Position numbers and translations under genes: made by a program. The notes under the pieces were generated by a model. It did not search any database. It saw only the letters and a program-made list of their open reading frames with translations, and was not told where the DNA came from. A DNA stretch of 64,000 bases. Origin: a bacterium. Lineage in GTDB: Bacteria > Zhuqueibacterota > QNDG01 > JAGLOF01. This document shows, in pieces, positions 53,270-61,210 of this stretch. The stretch's first letter is position 1. Each line of letters begins with the position of its first letter. The stretch is from assembly GCA_016934955.1 (NCBI GenBank), contig JAFGRY010000026.1, positions 124,001 through 188,000 on the forward strand, written 5' to 3'.

Positions 53270-54784
53270 ATGCGTGTTCTGCGACGTATTTCACAGGCGG
53301 TGTTCCTCGTTCTGTTTGTCTATCTCTTTTTCCGGGCCGCCTACCCGCTGACATCACGCATTCCGGTTAATATATTTCTCGCGGCTGATCCGCTGCTCTC
53401 TTTTTCAGCGGCGCTTTCCGCACGGACACTGGCGGTGATTACGGTCCCCGCCCTTATCATGGTCGCCACGGCGCTTCTGTTCGGGAGGCTTTTCTGCGGC
53501 TGGGTCTGTCCGCTGGGCACGGTAATCGACGGCTGCGCAACCGGCACCGCCGAACGGCCGCAGGGGGACGCGGGCCTGAAACGGCTGAAATACGCGGTGC
53601 TCGTGTTCATCGCCGCCGCCGCTATCGTTTCCGTGCAGGCAGCGGGGTGGGGGGACCCGATCGCCCTGCTCACCCGCACCATGACGGTGGGCATCTATCC
53701 GCTGTTCGTTCTTGCCGTTGAAGGGCTCTTTTCTCTGCTCGCGTCCCTGCCCCTGATCTCCAGGGCGGTATTCAGCGCGGAAATCGCTTTACGCGGAGTG
53801 ATTCTGCCCGTAGATGCGCCGAGATTTACCGCGGCGGCCGCTGTTGTCCTCATTTTTATCGCCCTTCTCGCCGCGGGAATGCTGAGACGGCGGTTCTGGT
53901 GCCGGTATCTCTGCCCTCTGGGCGCGTTCTACGGGCTGGGGGCCGCACTCAGGGTCTTCAAGAGACGGGTTTCGGCCGGCTGTACCGCCTGCGGGGCATG
54001 CGCCGCAGGCTGCCGCATGCAGGCGATCTCTCCCGACGGCCGCAGCACCGACCAGAGTGAATGCATCACCTGTCTGGACTGTGTGGCCGTCTGCCCGCAA
54101 AGCGCCGTATCGTTCGGATTCGGGAAGATTGCCGGAAAACATCCATACGACGGGTCGCGACGCAGGTTCATTGCCGCCGGTGCCGCCGGACTCGTGGCCG
54201 CGGGCCTGAGCGGCACCGCCATGACAAAACCGCGGGACAGGGGCACAGTGATACGTCCGCCCGGCGCTGTGCAGGAACAGTCGTTTCTTGACAGATGTAT
54301 TCGGTGCGGGGCATGCATCAGGGTATGCTCCACCTCGGGCGGAGGACTGCAGTTTGCCACGCTTCAGGCCGGGCTGGAGGGCCTCTGGACCCCCCTGCTC
54401 ATTCCCGAGACGGGATACTGTGAGCTGAATTGCGTCATGTGTGGCGAAGTCTGTCCCACGGGCGCCATCCAGCCCATGACTAGTGAAGAACGGCTGACGG
54501 TGAAGCTGGGTACCGCTCATGTCAACCGGGACCGCTGTATTCCCTGGTATTCGGGAGAGCCCTGCACGGTGTGCAAAGAACACTGTCCGCTTCCCGAAAA
54601 CGCGATTCTTCTCGTTCGCGGAGAAACGGAGCATTCGTCGGGAGGGCACAGAACGGTGCAGCGCCCCTTTGTTGATGAAACCCGCTGCATCGGGTGCGGA
54701 ATGTGCGTGAGTGCCTGTCCCCTCGAGGGCGAACGCGGTATTTTTCTTACAAACGCCAATGAAACACGCCTGCTGCTCTTTTAG
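53270..54784 (+). CDS. NapH-NapG-like polyferredoxin fusion, membrane-bound
   Basis: A 504-residue iron-sulphur membrane protein. The N-terminal part is NapH-like: helices near residues 8-28 and 45-75, CGWVCPLG, further helices, CRYLCPLGA, then two [4Fe-4S] motifs (CTACGACAAGC and CITCLDCVAVCP). A Tat-like stretch SRRRFIAAGAAGL with a hydrophobic segment follows, then four more cluster motifs (CIRCGACIRVC, CELNCVMCGEVCP, CIPWYSGEPC with CTVCKEHCP, CIGCGMCVSACP), the number in NapG. So it reads as NapH fused to NapG, a quinol-to-periplasm electron carrier. Its terminal partner is not in the window. ATG 53270 is preferred over GTG 53231. Confidence 0.88.
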   Translation: MRVLRRISQAVFLVLFVYLFFRAAYPLTSRIPVNIFLAADPLLSFSAALSARTLAVITVPALIMVATALLFGRLFCGWVCPLGTVIDGCATGTAERPQGDAGLKRLKYAVLVFIAAAAIVSVQAAGWGDPIALLTRTMTVGIYPLFVLAVEGLFSLLASLPLISRAVFSAEIALRGVILPVDAPRFTAAAAVVLIFIALLAAGMLRRRFWCRYLCPLGAFYGLGAALRVFKRRVSAGCTACGACAAGCRMQAISPDGRSTDQSECITCLDCVAVCPQSAVSFGFGKIAGKHPYDGSRRRFIAAGAAGLVAAGLSGTAMTKPRDRGTVIRPPGAVQEQSFLDRCIRCGACIRVCSTSGGGLQFATLQAGLEGLWTPLLIPETGYCELNCVMCGEVCPTGAIQPMTSEERLTVKLGTAHVNRDRCIPWYSGEPCTVCKEHCPLPENAILLVRGETEHSSGGHRTVQRPFVDETRCIGCGMCVSACPLEGERGIFLTNANETRLLLF

Positions 54785-54824
54785 TGTTTCAGTCCCATGT
54801 ACTCTGTGTAGAAAGGAGCACCCC

Positions 54825-55400
54825 ATGAGAAAGCACACTGCAATGATCCTCTGTCTTGGTCTCTTCGTATTGTTCCTTACCCGGACCGCCAGCGCACAAC
54901 TCGGTGTACGGGCGGGAATCAAAGGTGGATACAACTCAAGCATCGTGGCCGGAGATGATGTGAACGGTGCTGAACGTCTGCAGGGCATTACCGGGGGACT
55001 GAGCCTGGAAATGAACCTGCTGATAATCGCGCTGCAGGCCGACGCCATGTATTCTCCCCGGGGCGCCTCTGTGAACGGGGAGGATCTTCGCCTGACCTAT
55101 TTCTCACTTCCCGTTGTCGCCAAAATCAAATTTTTCCCGCTGCTCGTTCATCCCTATCTGCTCGGAGGACCGGAGTTCAATTTTCTGCTTTCCGCGAAAG
55201 CCGACGGGAACGATATAAAGAACACCCTGAAATCCCAGAGTATCTCCGCGGTGGCCGGCGCCGGACTGGAATTTTCCTTATTCGGCAAGTCGGCCTATGG
55301 TGAGGTCCGGTACTGCCATGGGCTTACCAATATATCGGATGTGGAGGGGACCGAATTGTTCGACCGTACCTATCAGATCCTTTTCGGGTTCCTGTTCTAA
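54825..55400 (+). CDS. PorT-like outer-membrane beta-barrel protein
   Basis: A 191-residue protein with a signal peptide (residues 1-24, ending TASAQ) and the outer-membrane beta-barrel (OMP_b-brl_2/PorT-like) pattern: LGVRAGIKGGYNSSIV at the mature N terminus, LRLTYFSLPVVAKIKF in the middle, and a C-terminal Phe (YQILFGFLF), the outer-membrane insertion signal. AAAGGAG lies before ATG 54825; an upstream in-frame ORF to 54711 is inside the previous gene. Function unknown; common in the FCB group. Confidence 0.85.
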   Translation: MRKHTAMILCLGLFVLFLTRTASAQLGVRAGIKGGYNSSIVAGDDVNGAERLQGITGGLSLEMNLLIIALQADAMYSPRGASVNGEDLRLTYFSLPVVAKIKFFPLLVHPYLLGGPEFNFLLSAKADGNDIKNTLKSQSISAVAGAGLEFSLFGKSAYGEVRYCHGLTNISDVEGTELFDRTYQILFGFLF

Positions 55401-55484
55401 CCGGCGTCCGTACAGCGTTATACCTGTCAGGGATTCCTGCTGTCTGCTCCGTATTACATTGTGGAACTAGACAGGAGAACCATT

Positions 55485-57626
55485 ATGAACTATCTGAAAT
55501 GCTCATTGAAGATCTCTCTGCCGGCAGTCCTGCTTGCCGTGACGGCATTCATGCCCGTGCTCGCTCAGCAGAAAACGAGTATGGCCGATACGACGGGACT
55601 GAGTGCGCTGACGCGTGCCATCGAACAGCAGCCCGACAATGACAGTCTCTACTGCGCTCGCGGCTATTTCTACATCGGCATGAGCCGCTGGAACGAAGCG
55701 GAAGAGGAGTTCTCCCGGAGTATCGGTCTGAACGACATGAACGAAAGGGCCTACAACGGACTGGGACTGGCATTGTTCAGTAAAGGTGAGAATCCCTTCG
55801 TCCCTATTGAAAAGCTCAAACAGCTGCTGAAAGTCGACAACTATTCCAAGGCGGAGCGGGCATTTCAGCGGGCGCTCGAATTGAATCCCGAATACACGGA
55901 TGCGAGGTACAATCTCGCCTGCAACTATCTGATGAAAGAGGGTGCCGATAACTATCTGCAGGCGGTGGATCATTTCAAGAGAATCCTCACCCGGGATCCG
56001 GATTACAGGGATACCGAGTATATGCTGGGCATCGCCTATATGCATGCCGGAGACAGGTATAACGCTGAAAAAGTATTCAGAGAAAGCATCGACCATGAAC
56101 GATCAGCAGCGCGCGCCCGCATCAAACTGTCCGAGATCCTTATGGAGACCGGAAGAGCCGAGGAAGCGATGATCACTTATTATCGCGGCCTCGAACAGCT
56201 GCGGGATAAAAAGATGATAGACGAAATGGTGGCCGAGATCGAGATCCTCCTGGAAAAGGATGAAAAACAGGAAATCGAGGATGCGCCTTATGAACAGAAA
56301 TGCCTCCTGATCAAGAAGTTCTGGAAAAAGAAGGATCCGACACCGACAACACCGCTGAATGAACGATTCAATGTGCATTTCGAACGGGTGAAAATTGCCC
56401 GGAACAATTATCCCATGCTTATTCCGCCCTATTTCGACGACCGCGGGAAAATTTATGTCAAATACGGAGAACCCGACGCGCGGTACATGTCCGAGATATA
56501 TGAAGAAATGATCAAGCCGAATGAATCCTGGAGCTATGAACACAGTCTCGGCGAAGGTATGGTGTTCGATTTTGTCCAGGAAGGGCATTCCTACTGGGAA
56601 GTGACCACGCTTCAGGACGCTTTTCACGCCGGAGTGAACCGTGATGCCTACGAACTCTACAAAGAGCGGGCCTATCTCTCGCCGGCGTATCAGCGGCTCG
56701 GTATTTCACCGGATGAGAGCAAGATGATCGATTTCAAGGCCAAGAAATCACTTGCCCATCAGCGGGCTCCGGCTGAAAACAGCGAATTCAAGATCAAGGG
56801 AAATGTCCTGCCGTTTTATTATAACTTCGCCCGTTTCAGGAGTACGGATACCAACGTACGAATGGAGATATATCTCGGTGTTCCCAGGCGTCAGCTCAGG
56901 TTCGAGGAAGACAGGGTCGGGAAAAAATCAACGCTTAATTATACACTGCTTCTTCAGGATTCCAGCTATACTGATATTAAACGTATCAGAAAAACCTTTC
57001 CGATTGTCGCAGGACCTGATGAAGATGTTACCGGCGGCGTTTTCCTCTACCAGGAGAATGTGACTCTGCCGCCGGGTGAGTATCACATGGCGATCCGATG
57101 CGAGAATCCGGAGGGAACCTCATATAACGTATTCAAGCACGATCTGCAGTTGGATGATTACACAGGATCCGACATGAACGTGAGCGATCTTGAGCTGGCC
57201 TCTTCAATCACGATGGCCTCTGGATCCGACACATTCGTGAAAAACGGACTGCAGATCATTCCCATGCCCATCAACATCGTCAGCAAGCGATCAGCCGTGG
57301 CCGTCTACTTCGAAATTTACAATCTTGGCTTCAATGCGGGCGGCGTGAGTGATTACACGGTCTCGTACCGGGTGGCGACGGTGGATGAAGACAAGAGCGC
57401 TATCAGCAAGACGCTCAGCGCGATCGGGAGTCTCTTCGGAGGGGGAAGAGGCGCGGGTGTTTCGTCCTCTTACCGTAATTCCTCGGCGGATATAGCAACG
57501 CACGAATTCATCACCTTTGATTTGAAAAACATGCCGCCGGGGATCGTGGACCTCGATATCACCGTGAAGGACAATGTCCTGAACACGGAGGTGTCCAGAA
57601 CACTCTCCCTGCGTCTGACGGAATGA
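55485..57626 (+). CDS. GWxTD-domain protein with N-terminal TPR repeats
   Basis: A 713-residue exported protein. Signal peptide at residues 1-28; TPR repeats from about 40 to 260 (LYCARGYFYIGMSRWNEAEEE, YSKAERAFQRALELNPEY); then the GWxTD domain around 270-400 (KKDPTPTTPLNERF, FDDRGKIYVKYGEPDAR, with the GWxTD core altered to PPYFDD), and a beta-rich C-terminal half. The start ATG 55485 follows AGGAG. The family occurs mainly in Gram-negative FCB and related bacteria, function unknown; neighbouring PorT-like and cdsA genes suggest an envelope role. Confidence 0.88.
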   Translation: MNYLKCSLKISLPAVLLAVTAFMPVLAQQKTSMADTTGLSALTRAIEQQPDNDSLYCARGYFYIGMSRWNEAEEEFSRSIGLNDMNERAYNGLGLALFSKGENPFVPIEKLKQLLKVDNYSKAERAFQRALELNPEYTDARYNLACNYLMKEGADNYLQAVDHFKRILTRDPDYRDTEYMLGIAYMHAGDRYNAEKVFRESIDHERSAARARIKLSEILMETGRAEEAMITYYRGLEQLRDKKMIDEMVAEIEILLEKDEKQEIEDAPYEQKCLLIKKFWKKKDPTPTTPLNERFNVHFERVKIARNNYPMLIPPYFDDRGKIYVKYGEPDARYMSEIYEEMIKPNESWSYEHSLGEGMVFDFVQEGHSYWEVTTLQDAFHAGVNRDAYELYKERAYLSPAYQRLGISPDESKMIDFKAKKSLAHQRAPAENSEFKIKGNVLPFYYNFARFRSTDTNVRMEIYLGVPRRQLRFEEDRVGKKSTLNYTLLLQDSSYTDIKRIRKTFPIVAGPDEDVTGGVFLYQENVTLPPGEYHMAIRCENPEGTSYNVFKHDLQLDDYTGSDMNVSDLELASSITMASGSDTFVKNGLQIIPMPINIVSKRSAVAVYFEIYNLGFNAGGVSDYTVSYRVATVDEDKSAISKTLSAIGSLFGGGRGAGVSSSYRNSSADIATHEFITFDLKNMPPGIVDLDITVKDNVLNTEVSRTLSLRLTE

Positions 57627-57653
57627 AATAAAAGGAGGGTAATACCGGCGTCT

Positions 57654-58496
57654 ATGAAGCATTCAGAAACGATTAAACGGTTAGCTGTCGCAGCGGTTGC
57701 GATTCCTCTGATCATAGGCGCCTCCCTTCAGGGCGGAGTGCTGTTTGTCCTCTATGTCTGCATTGTCGCGGCAGGTTCCTTTTATGAGTTTCACGGGTTT
57801 TTCAGAAAAGGGCAGGGACCGCTGACCGCCCTGCCGGGAATTGTCGTGCTGATTCTCATCTGCTTCGATCTCTATGCCACCGCCGGAAAAACCGTTCTCC
57901 TCTATCTTTTCATCCTTTTCATGTACGAAACGATCAGGCTCATTCATACGGGCGCGTTCGAGCAGGTACGGATGCTCACGGCTACCATAACCGGCCTGAT
58001 CTACTCATCGTTTTTTGCTGTGTTTATCCTGATCAGGGAACTTCCCTCTCTGGCCGGATGGTCCTACCGCACCGGCGGCTATCTGGTTCTGCTTGTCTTT
58101 TCGGGTATCTGGATACTTGACAGCAGCGCCTATTTTGTCGGATCGTCGGTGAAGAGACGTCATGCCATGTCCGCCGTCATCAGCCCCAACAAGAGCTGGG
58201 AGGGCGCGGCCGCCGGATTTCTGGCGGCGGTGCTGGCGGTGCTGCTACTCGGCAGGGTCTGGACGCCGACTCTCACCCTCTCCGACCTGCTGGTTGTCGG
58301 AGGTATAATCGGTGTGTTCGGTCAAGTCAGCGATCTCAGTGAATCGCTCTTCAAGCGCGCCACCGGAATCAAGGACAGCTCACACATTATCCCCGGTCAC
58401 GGCGGTATTCTCGACAGATTCGACAGCTCACTGCTTGTAGCCCCCATCTGCTATCTCTATCTCGCTCTGAAATATGTCCACGGATTTATATCCTGA
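57654..58496 (+). CDS. cdsA: Phosphatidate cytidylyltransferase
   Basis: A 280-residue polytopic enzyme that makes CDP-diacylglycerol, the central phospholipid precursor. The CdsA signature is complete: SLFKRATGIKDSSHIIPGHG followed by GILDRFDS near residue 245-270, with upstream DSSAYFVGS and SPNKSWEGAAAGF. Seven to eight membrane segments. AGGAGG precedes it. The upstream glycerolipid genes usually found with cdsA (uppS, dxr) are not here. Confidence 0.95.
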   Translation: MKHSETIKRLAVAAVAIPLIIGASLQGGVLFVLYVCIVAAGSFYEFHGFFRKGQGPLTALPGIVVLILICFDLYATAGKTVLLYLFILFMYETIRLIHTGAFEQVRMLTATITGLIYSSFFAVFILIRELPSLAGWSYRTGGYLVLLVFSGIWILDSSAYFVGSSVKRRHAMSAVISPNKSWEGAAAGFLAAVLAVLLLGRVWTPTLTLSDLLVVGGIIGVFGQVSDLSESLFKRATGIKDSSHIIPGHGGILDRFDSSLLVAPICYLYLALKYVHGFIS

Positions 58497-58518
58497 CTGT
58501 TAGAATTGTTACGCTCAC

Positions 58519-58554
58519 GCAATATTTTCCCCCAAAAGGAGGAAAATGTTGCCT
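58519..58554. repeat. Inverted repeat with shared upstream element
   Basis: Arms 58519-58530 (GCAATATTTTCC) and 58541-58552 (GGAAAATGTTGC) pair over 12 bases with one G-T wobble around a 10-base loop. The right arm plus CT forms GGAAAATGTTGCCT, one base different from the element at 44282-44295. It lies 22 bp after cdsA, so a terminator role is possible too (CTTTT follows). Confidence 0.55.
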
Positions 58555-58639
58555 TTTCGTAAAGAATTATTCTTCCATTATATCACTTCAGGTACCATAA
58601 CTCCTTAAAAAACAATACGAATTCTCTCTCCGCCGGTTT

Positions 58640-58654
58640 TGGTATGCCTCTTGC
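58640..58654 (+). promoter_or_regulatory. Predicted sigma-54 promoter of the exopolysaccharide cluster
   Basis: TGGTAT at 58640-58645, five bases, TTGC at 58651-58654 (then C): exact GG-N10-GC spacing and the same hexamers as at 44385. The predicted start near 58666 would exclude the GTG at 58666 as start of the next gene. Confidence 0.5.
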
Positions 58655-58710
58655 CTCATTGACGGGTGCAGGAAGAATCCGTCTATAAACGTACCATGGT
58701 GGTAGTGATT

Positions 58711-59394
58711 ATGAGTCAAAAACGTATCGTACTGTTTATCGACCAGTCGGTAAATGCTGACCGGATAGAAAACGCGTTGCTCAATTCCGGCTTTCATGTT
58801 TTTCGTGCCGATACCGTCGAGGATGCAACGATTCTGATCCGGAAATTGACCCCCCATGCCCTCATAGCCGACTGGGATCTCTCCGATGAGGTAGCCGATG
58901 ACCTGACGGCACTGATTCGGGAGGAGTGCCATCGCACCGGGCTGATACTGCTGTCGCACGAAAAGGCGCTGCAGCGGCGCATTGAGGCAATGGAAAACGG
59001 TGCCGACGATTCTCTCGTCAAGCCGGAGGATGTTGATGAGATGGTTGCGAAAGTAAAGGCCATTGTACGACGGATCGACATGGTTTCCCATGAACCGAAA
59101 ACACTGACGATCAGGGATATTACGATCAATCTCGATACCCATGAAGTGTACAGGAATGACCATCCCGTCGACCTGACCTACACCCAGTTCAAACTGCTCT
59201 ACCTGCTGGCCTCTCAGCGGGAAACCGTTTTTTCCCGGGAAGAAATTCTGGAAAAAGTGTGGGGCGAAAACACTGTCGTGACCGACCGTACGGTCGATGT
59301 GCATGTGAAGCGATTGAGGGAGAAGCTCGGGGAATACGAAACACAGATAAAGTATATTCAGACCATTCACGGTATGGGATACCGGTTCGCCTGA
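58711..59394 (+). CDS. OmpR/PhoB-type response regulator with atypical receiver
   Basis: A 227-residue regulator: receiver (about 1-118) and winged-helix DNA-binding domain (about 130-227; YTQFKLLYLLASQRETVFSR, TVDVHVKRLREKL, IQTIHGMGYRFA). The receiver is unusual: the acidic pair is reduced to one Asp (VLFIDQSVN), the phospho-acceptor Asp is kept in LIADWDLSD, and the Lys is in SLVKPED. Such receivers may work without phosphorylation. The start is ATG 58711 (ATG 58696 also possible). It heads the exopolysaccharide genes and probably regulates them; 49 bp to the next gene. Confidence 0.9.
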   Translation: MSQKRIVLFIDQSVNADRIENALLNSGFHVFRADTVEDATILIRKLTPHALIADWDLSDEVADDLTALIREECHRTGLILLSHEKALQRRIEAMENGADDSLVKPEDVDEMVAKVKAIVRRIDMVSHEPKTLTIRDITINLDTHEVYRNDHPVDLTYTQFKLLYLLASQRETVFSREEILEKVWGENTVVTDRTVDVHVKRLREKLGEYETQIKYIQTIHGMGYRFA

Positions 59395-59443
59395 GCGGCA
59401 ATGAAAGAATGTCAAACGGATGTCCTGGAACAGAGCACATAGT

Positions 59444-60190
59444 ATGGATGCTTCAATGAACACAGAGATCAGCGCACCATACAACGAAGCCGTCATCACA
59501 CGCTATCTCGAGCGAAAGGGAAGTCAGGCGACGGTGGAGTATTCGGTCAATCTTTTTCTGAAACGATGCCTCGATCTCGTTCTCGGGTCTTTTTTCCTGG
59601 TGTGCACCGGGCCCCTTCTCGCAGCCATCGCCCTGATGATCGGGCGCGATTCCGCCGGTCCCGTATTCTTCAGACAGCGGAGAGTGGGGCTGCGCGGCCG
59701 AACATTCACTATTCTGAAATTCAGGACAATGACCGCCGGTAACAGTGAGTATGATCACAAGGAATATATACGCACACTCCTGAAGGAGCAGGATGAGAAT
59801 GAGAAACCAGGGGTGAATGCGGAACAGGTGAACAGCTATATGGCATATCTTGAATCACGCATGACGCCAGTCGGGAAACTGCTGCGGGCAACCAGTCTGG
59901 ATGAATTACCGCAGCTGTTCAATATTCTGCGCGGCGATATGTCTCTGGTTGGCCCAAGGCCTCACCCGACATACGAAGTGCAGGAATACAAGGAGTGGTA
60001 TCTGCGAAGGCTCGAAGTGAAGCCGGGTCTCACCGGCTGGTCGAAGATGAAATTGAGGCTGACACCCGAAAATTACGAAGAAGCGATACTCTATGATTTA
60101 TGGTATGTGGACAACTGGAGCATTCGACTCGATCTGAAAATCATAGGGATGACAATTCCTCATGTGCTGTTCCGCCGGGACGCACATTGA
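59444..60190 (+). CDS. Sugar transferase (polyprenol-phosphate hexose-1-phosphate transferase)
   Basis: A 248-residue bacterial sugar transferase (PF02397 type) that starts a repeat unit on undecaprenyl phosphate. One N-terminal hydrophobic segment (about residues 40-60, LDLVLGSFFLVCTGPLLAAI), then GPVFFRQRRVGLRGRTFTIL, KFRTM, TSLDELPQLFNILRGDMSLV, GPRPHP and VKPGLTGWSKMK are family hallmarks. It is the short form without the N-terminal CoA-binding-like domain. It carries an insertion between residues 105 and 135. ATG 59456 is an alternative start. Confidence 0.92.
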   Translation: MDASMNTEISAPYNEAVITRYLERKGSQATVEYSVNLFLKRCLDLVLGSFFLVCTGPLLAAIALMIGRDSAGPVFFRQRRVGLRGRTFTILKFRTMTAGNSEYDHKEYIRTLLKEQDENEKPGVNAEQVNSYMAYLESRMTPVGKLLRATSLDELPQLFNILRGDMSLVGPRPHPTYEVQEYKEWYLRRLEVKPGLTGWSKMKLRLTPENYEEAILYDLWYVDNWSIRLDLKIIGMTIPHVLFRRDAH

Positions 60191-60213
60191 TACAAACAGC
60201 AGCGGAGTTGATT

Positions 60214-61206
60214 ATGCGATTCAAGGGAAAGCATGTGTTAGTTACAGGGGGAGCTGGCTTTATCGGATCAAATCTGACTGATGCCCTGGTCAGAGAAGGG
60301 GCCAGAGTCACTGTTCTGGATGATCTGTTCACCGGAAACCTGGACAATATTTCCTGTCTTTCCGATATAGAATTCATCAACGGATCGGTGACCGATTTTG
60401 AACTCGTTGACCGTCTGGTCATGAAATCGGATATTGTATTCAACCTTGCCGTGAGAAACATCATTGTCTCCACCGTCTCTCCGAGACTTGATTTTCAGGT
60501 GAATACAGGGGGTGTATTCAACGTGCTCCAGTCCGCCAAAAAGCACGGGATCGAACGGGTCGTGTACGCATCTTCGGCATCGGTGTATGGTAATCCCCGT
60601 TACCTGCCGATCAATGAAGATGACCGACTGAGCACGCTGAGCCCCTACGCGGCGAGCAAGCTTGCGGGAGAGAACTACTGCACCGCGTTTCATGAATCAT
60701 ACGATGTCCCGGTGGTGATGCTGCGGTATTCCAACGTATACGGGATAAACCAGAATCCGAATAATCCCTATTGCGGCGTGATCTCGAAATTTTTCGACAA
60801 TATGCTCAACAAGTATCCGCCTTCGATCCACGGTGATGGAGAGCAGACCCGTGATTTTACCTACGTCGACGATGTGGTGGAAGCGACGATGATCGCGGCC
60901 CAGCATCCAAAAGGAGACGGAGAGATCTTCAACGTGGCATCGGGTATTGAAACGAGCATCAACGACCTGGCTGCATACATCGCGAAACTGGTCGACTATC
61001 CGCTTCCGGCCGTGTATGTGGACAAGCGTGACATCGACAATATACGGCGGCGTGTGCTCAATATTGAGAAAATCCGCCGTTCACTGCGCTGGACGCCTAC
61101 GACCAACCTCAGGACCGGTCTGAAAAAGACCGGTGAATGGCTGCTCGGTATCAGATCGTCCAAAACACGGGAGACCAGGATCGTGAATGTCGCCCAGGCC
61201 GGGTGA
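60214..61206 (+). CDS. NAD-dependent epimerase/dehydratase (SDR, UDP-sugar type)
   Basis: A 330-residue extended SDR. NAD motif TGGAGFIGSN (residues about 9-18), a Ser/Ser/Tyr-Lys active site (SSASVYGNPRY and YAASKLAGENY) and RYSNVYGINQNPNN with HGDGEQTRDFTYVDDV for the UDP-sugar. This matches GalE/WbpP/RffG-like enzymes. The exact activity is not fixed. Start ATG 60214; the in-frame extension to 60100 is within the preceding gene. Confidence 0.92.
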   Translation: MRFKGKHVLVTGGAGFIGSNLTDALVREGARVTVLDDLFTGNLDNISCLSDIEFINGSVTDFELVDRLVMKSDIVFNLAVRNIIVSTVSPRLDFQVNTGGVFNVLQSAKKHGIERVVYASSASVYGNPRYLPINEDDRLSTLSPYAASKLAGENYCTAFHESYDVPVVMLRYSNVYGINQNPNNPYCGVISKFFDNMLNKYPPSIHGDGEQTRDFTYVDDVVEATMIAAQHPKGDGEIFNVASGIETSINDLAAYIAKLVDYPLPAVYVDKRDIDNIRRRVLNIEKIRRSLRWTPTTNLRTGLKKTGEWLLGIRSSKTRETRIVNVAQAG

Positions 61207-61210
61207 CCGT

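Noticed and set aside
58541..58552. Reading the shared GGAAAATGTTGCC element as a further sigma-54 promoter
   Set aside because: The GG to GC spacing is 8 rather than 10 bases, so it cannot be a -24/-12 pair.
60100..60213. N-terminal extension of the epimerase
   Set aside because: It lies within the sugar transferase gene in another frame; the NAD-binding motif begins right after ATG 60214.
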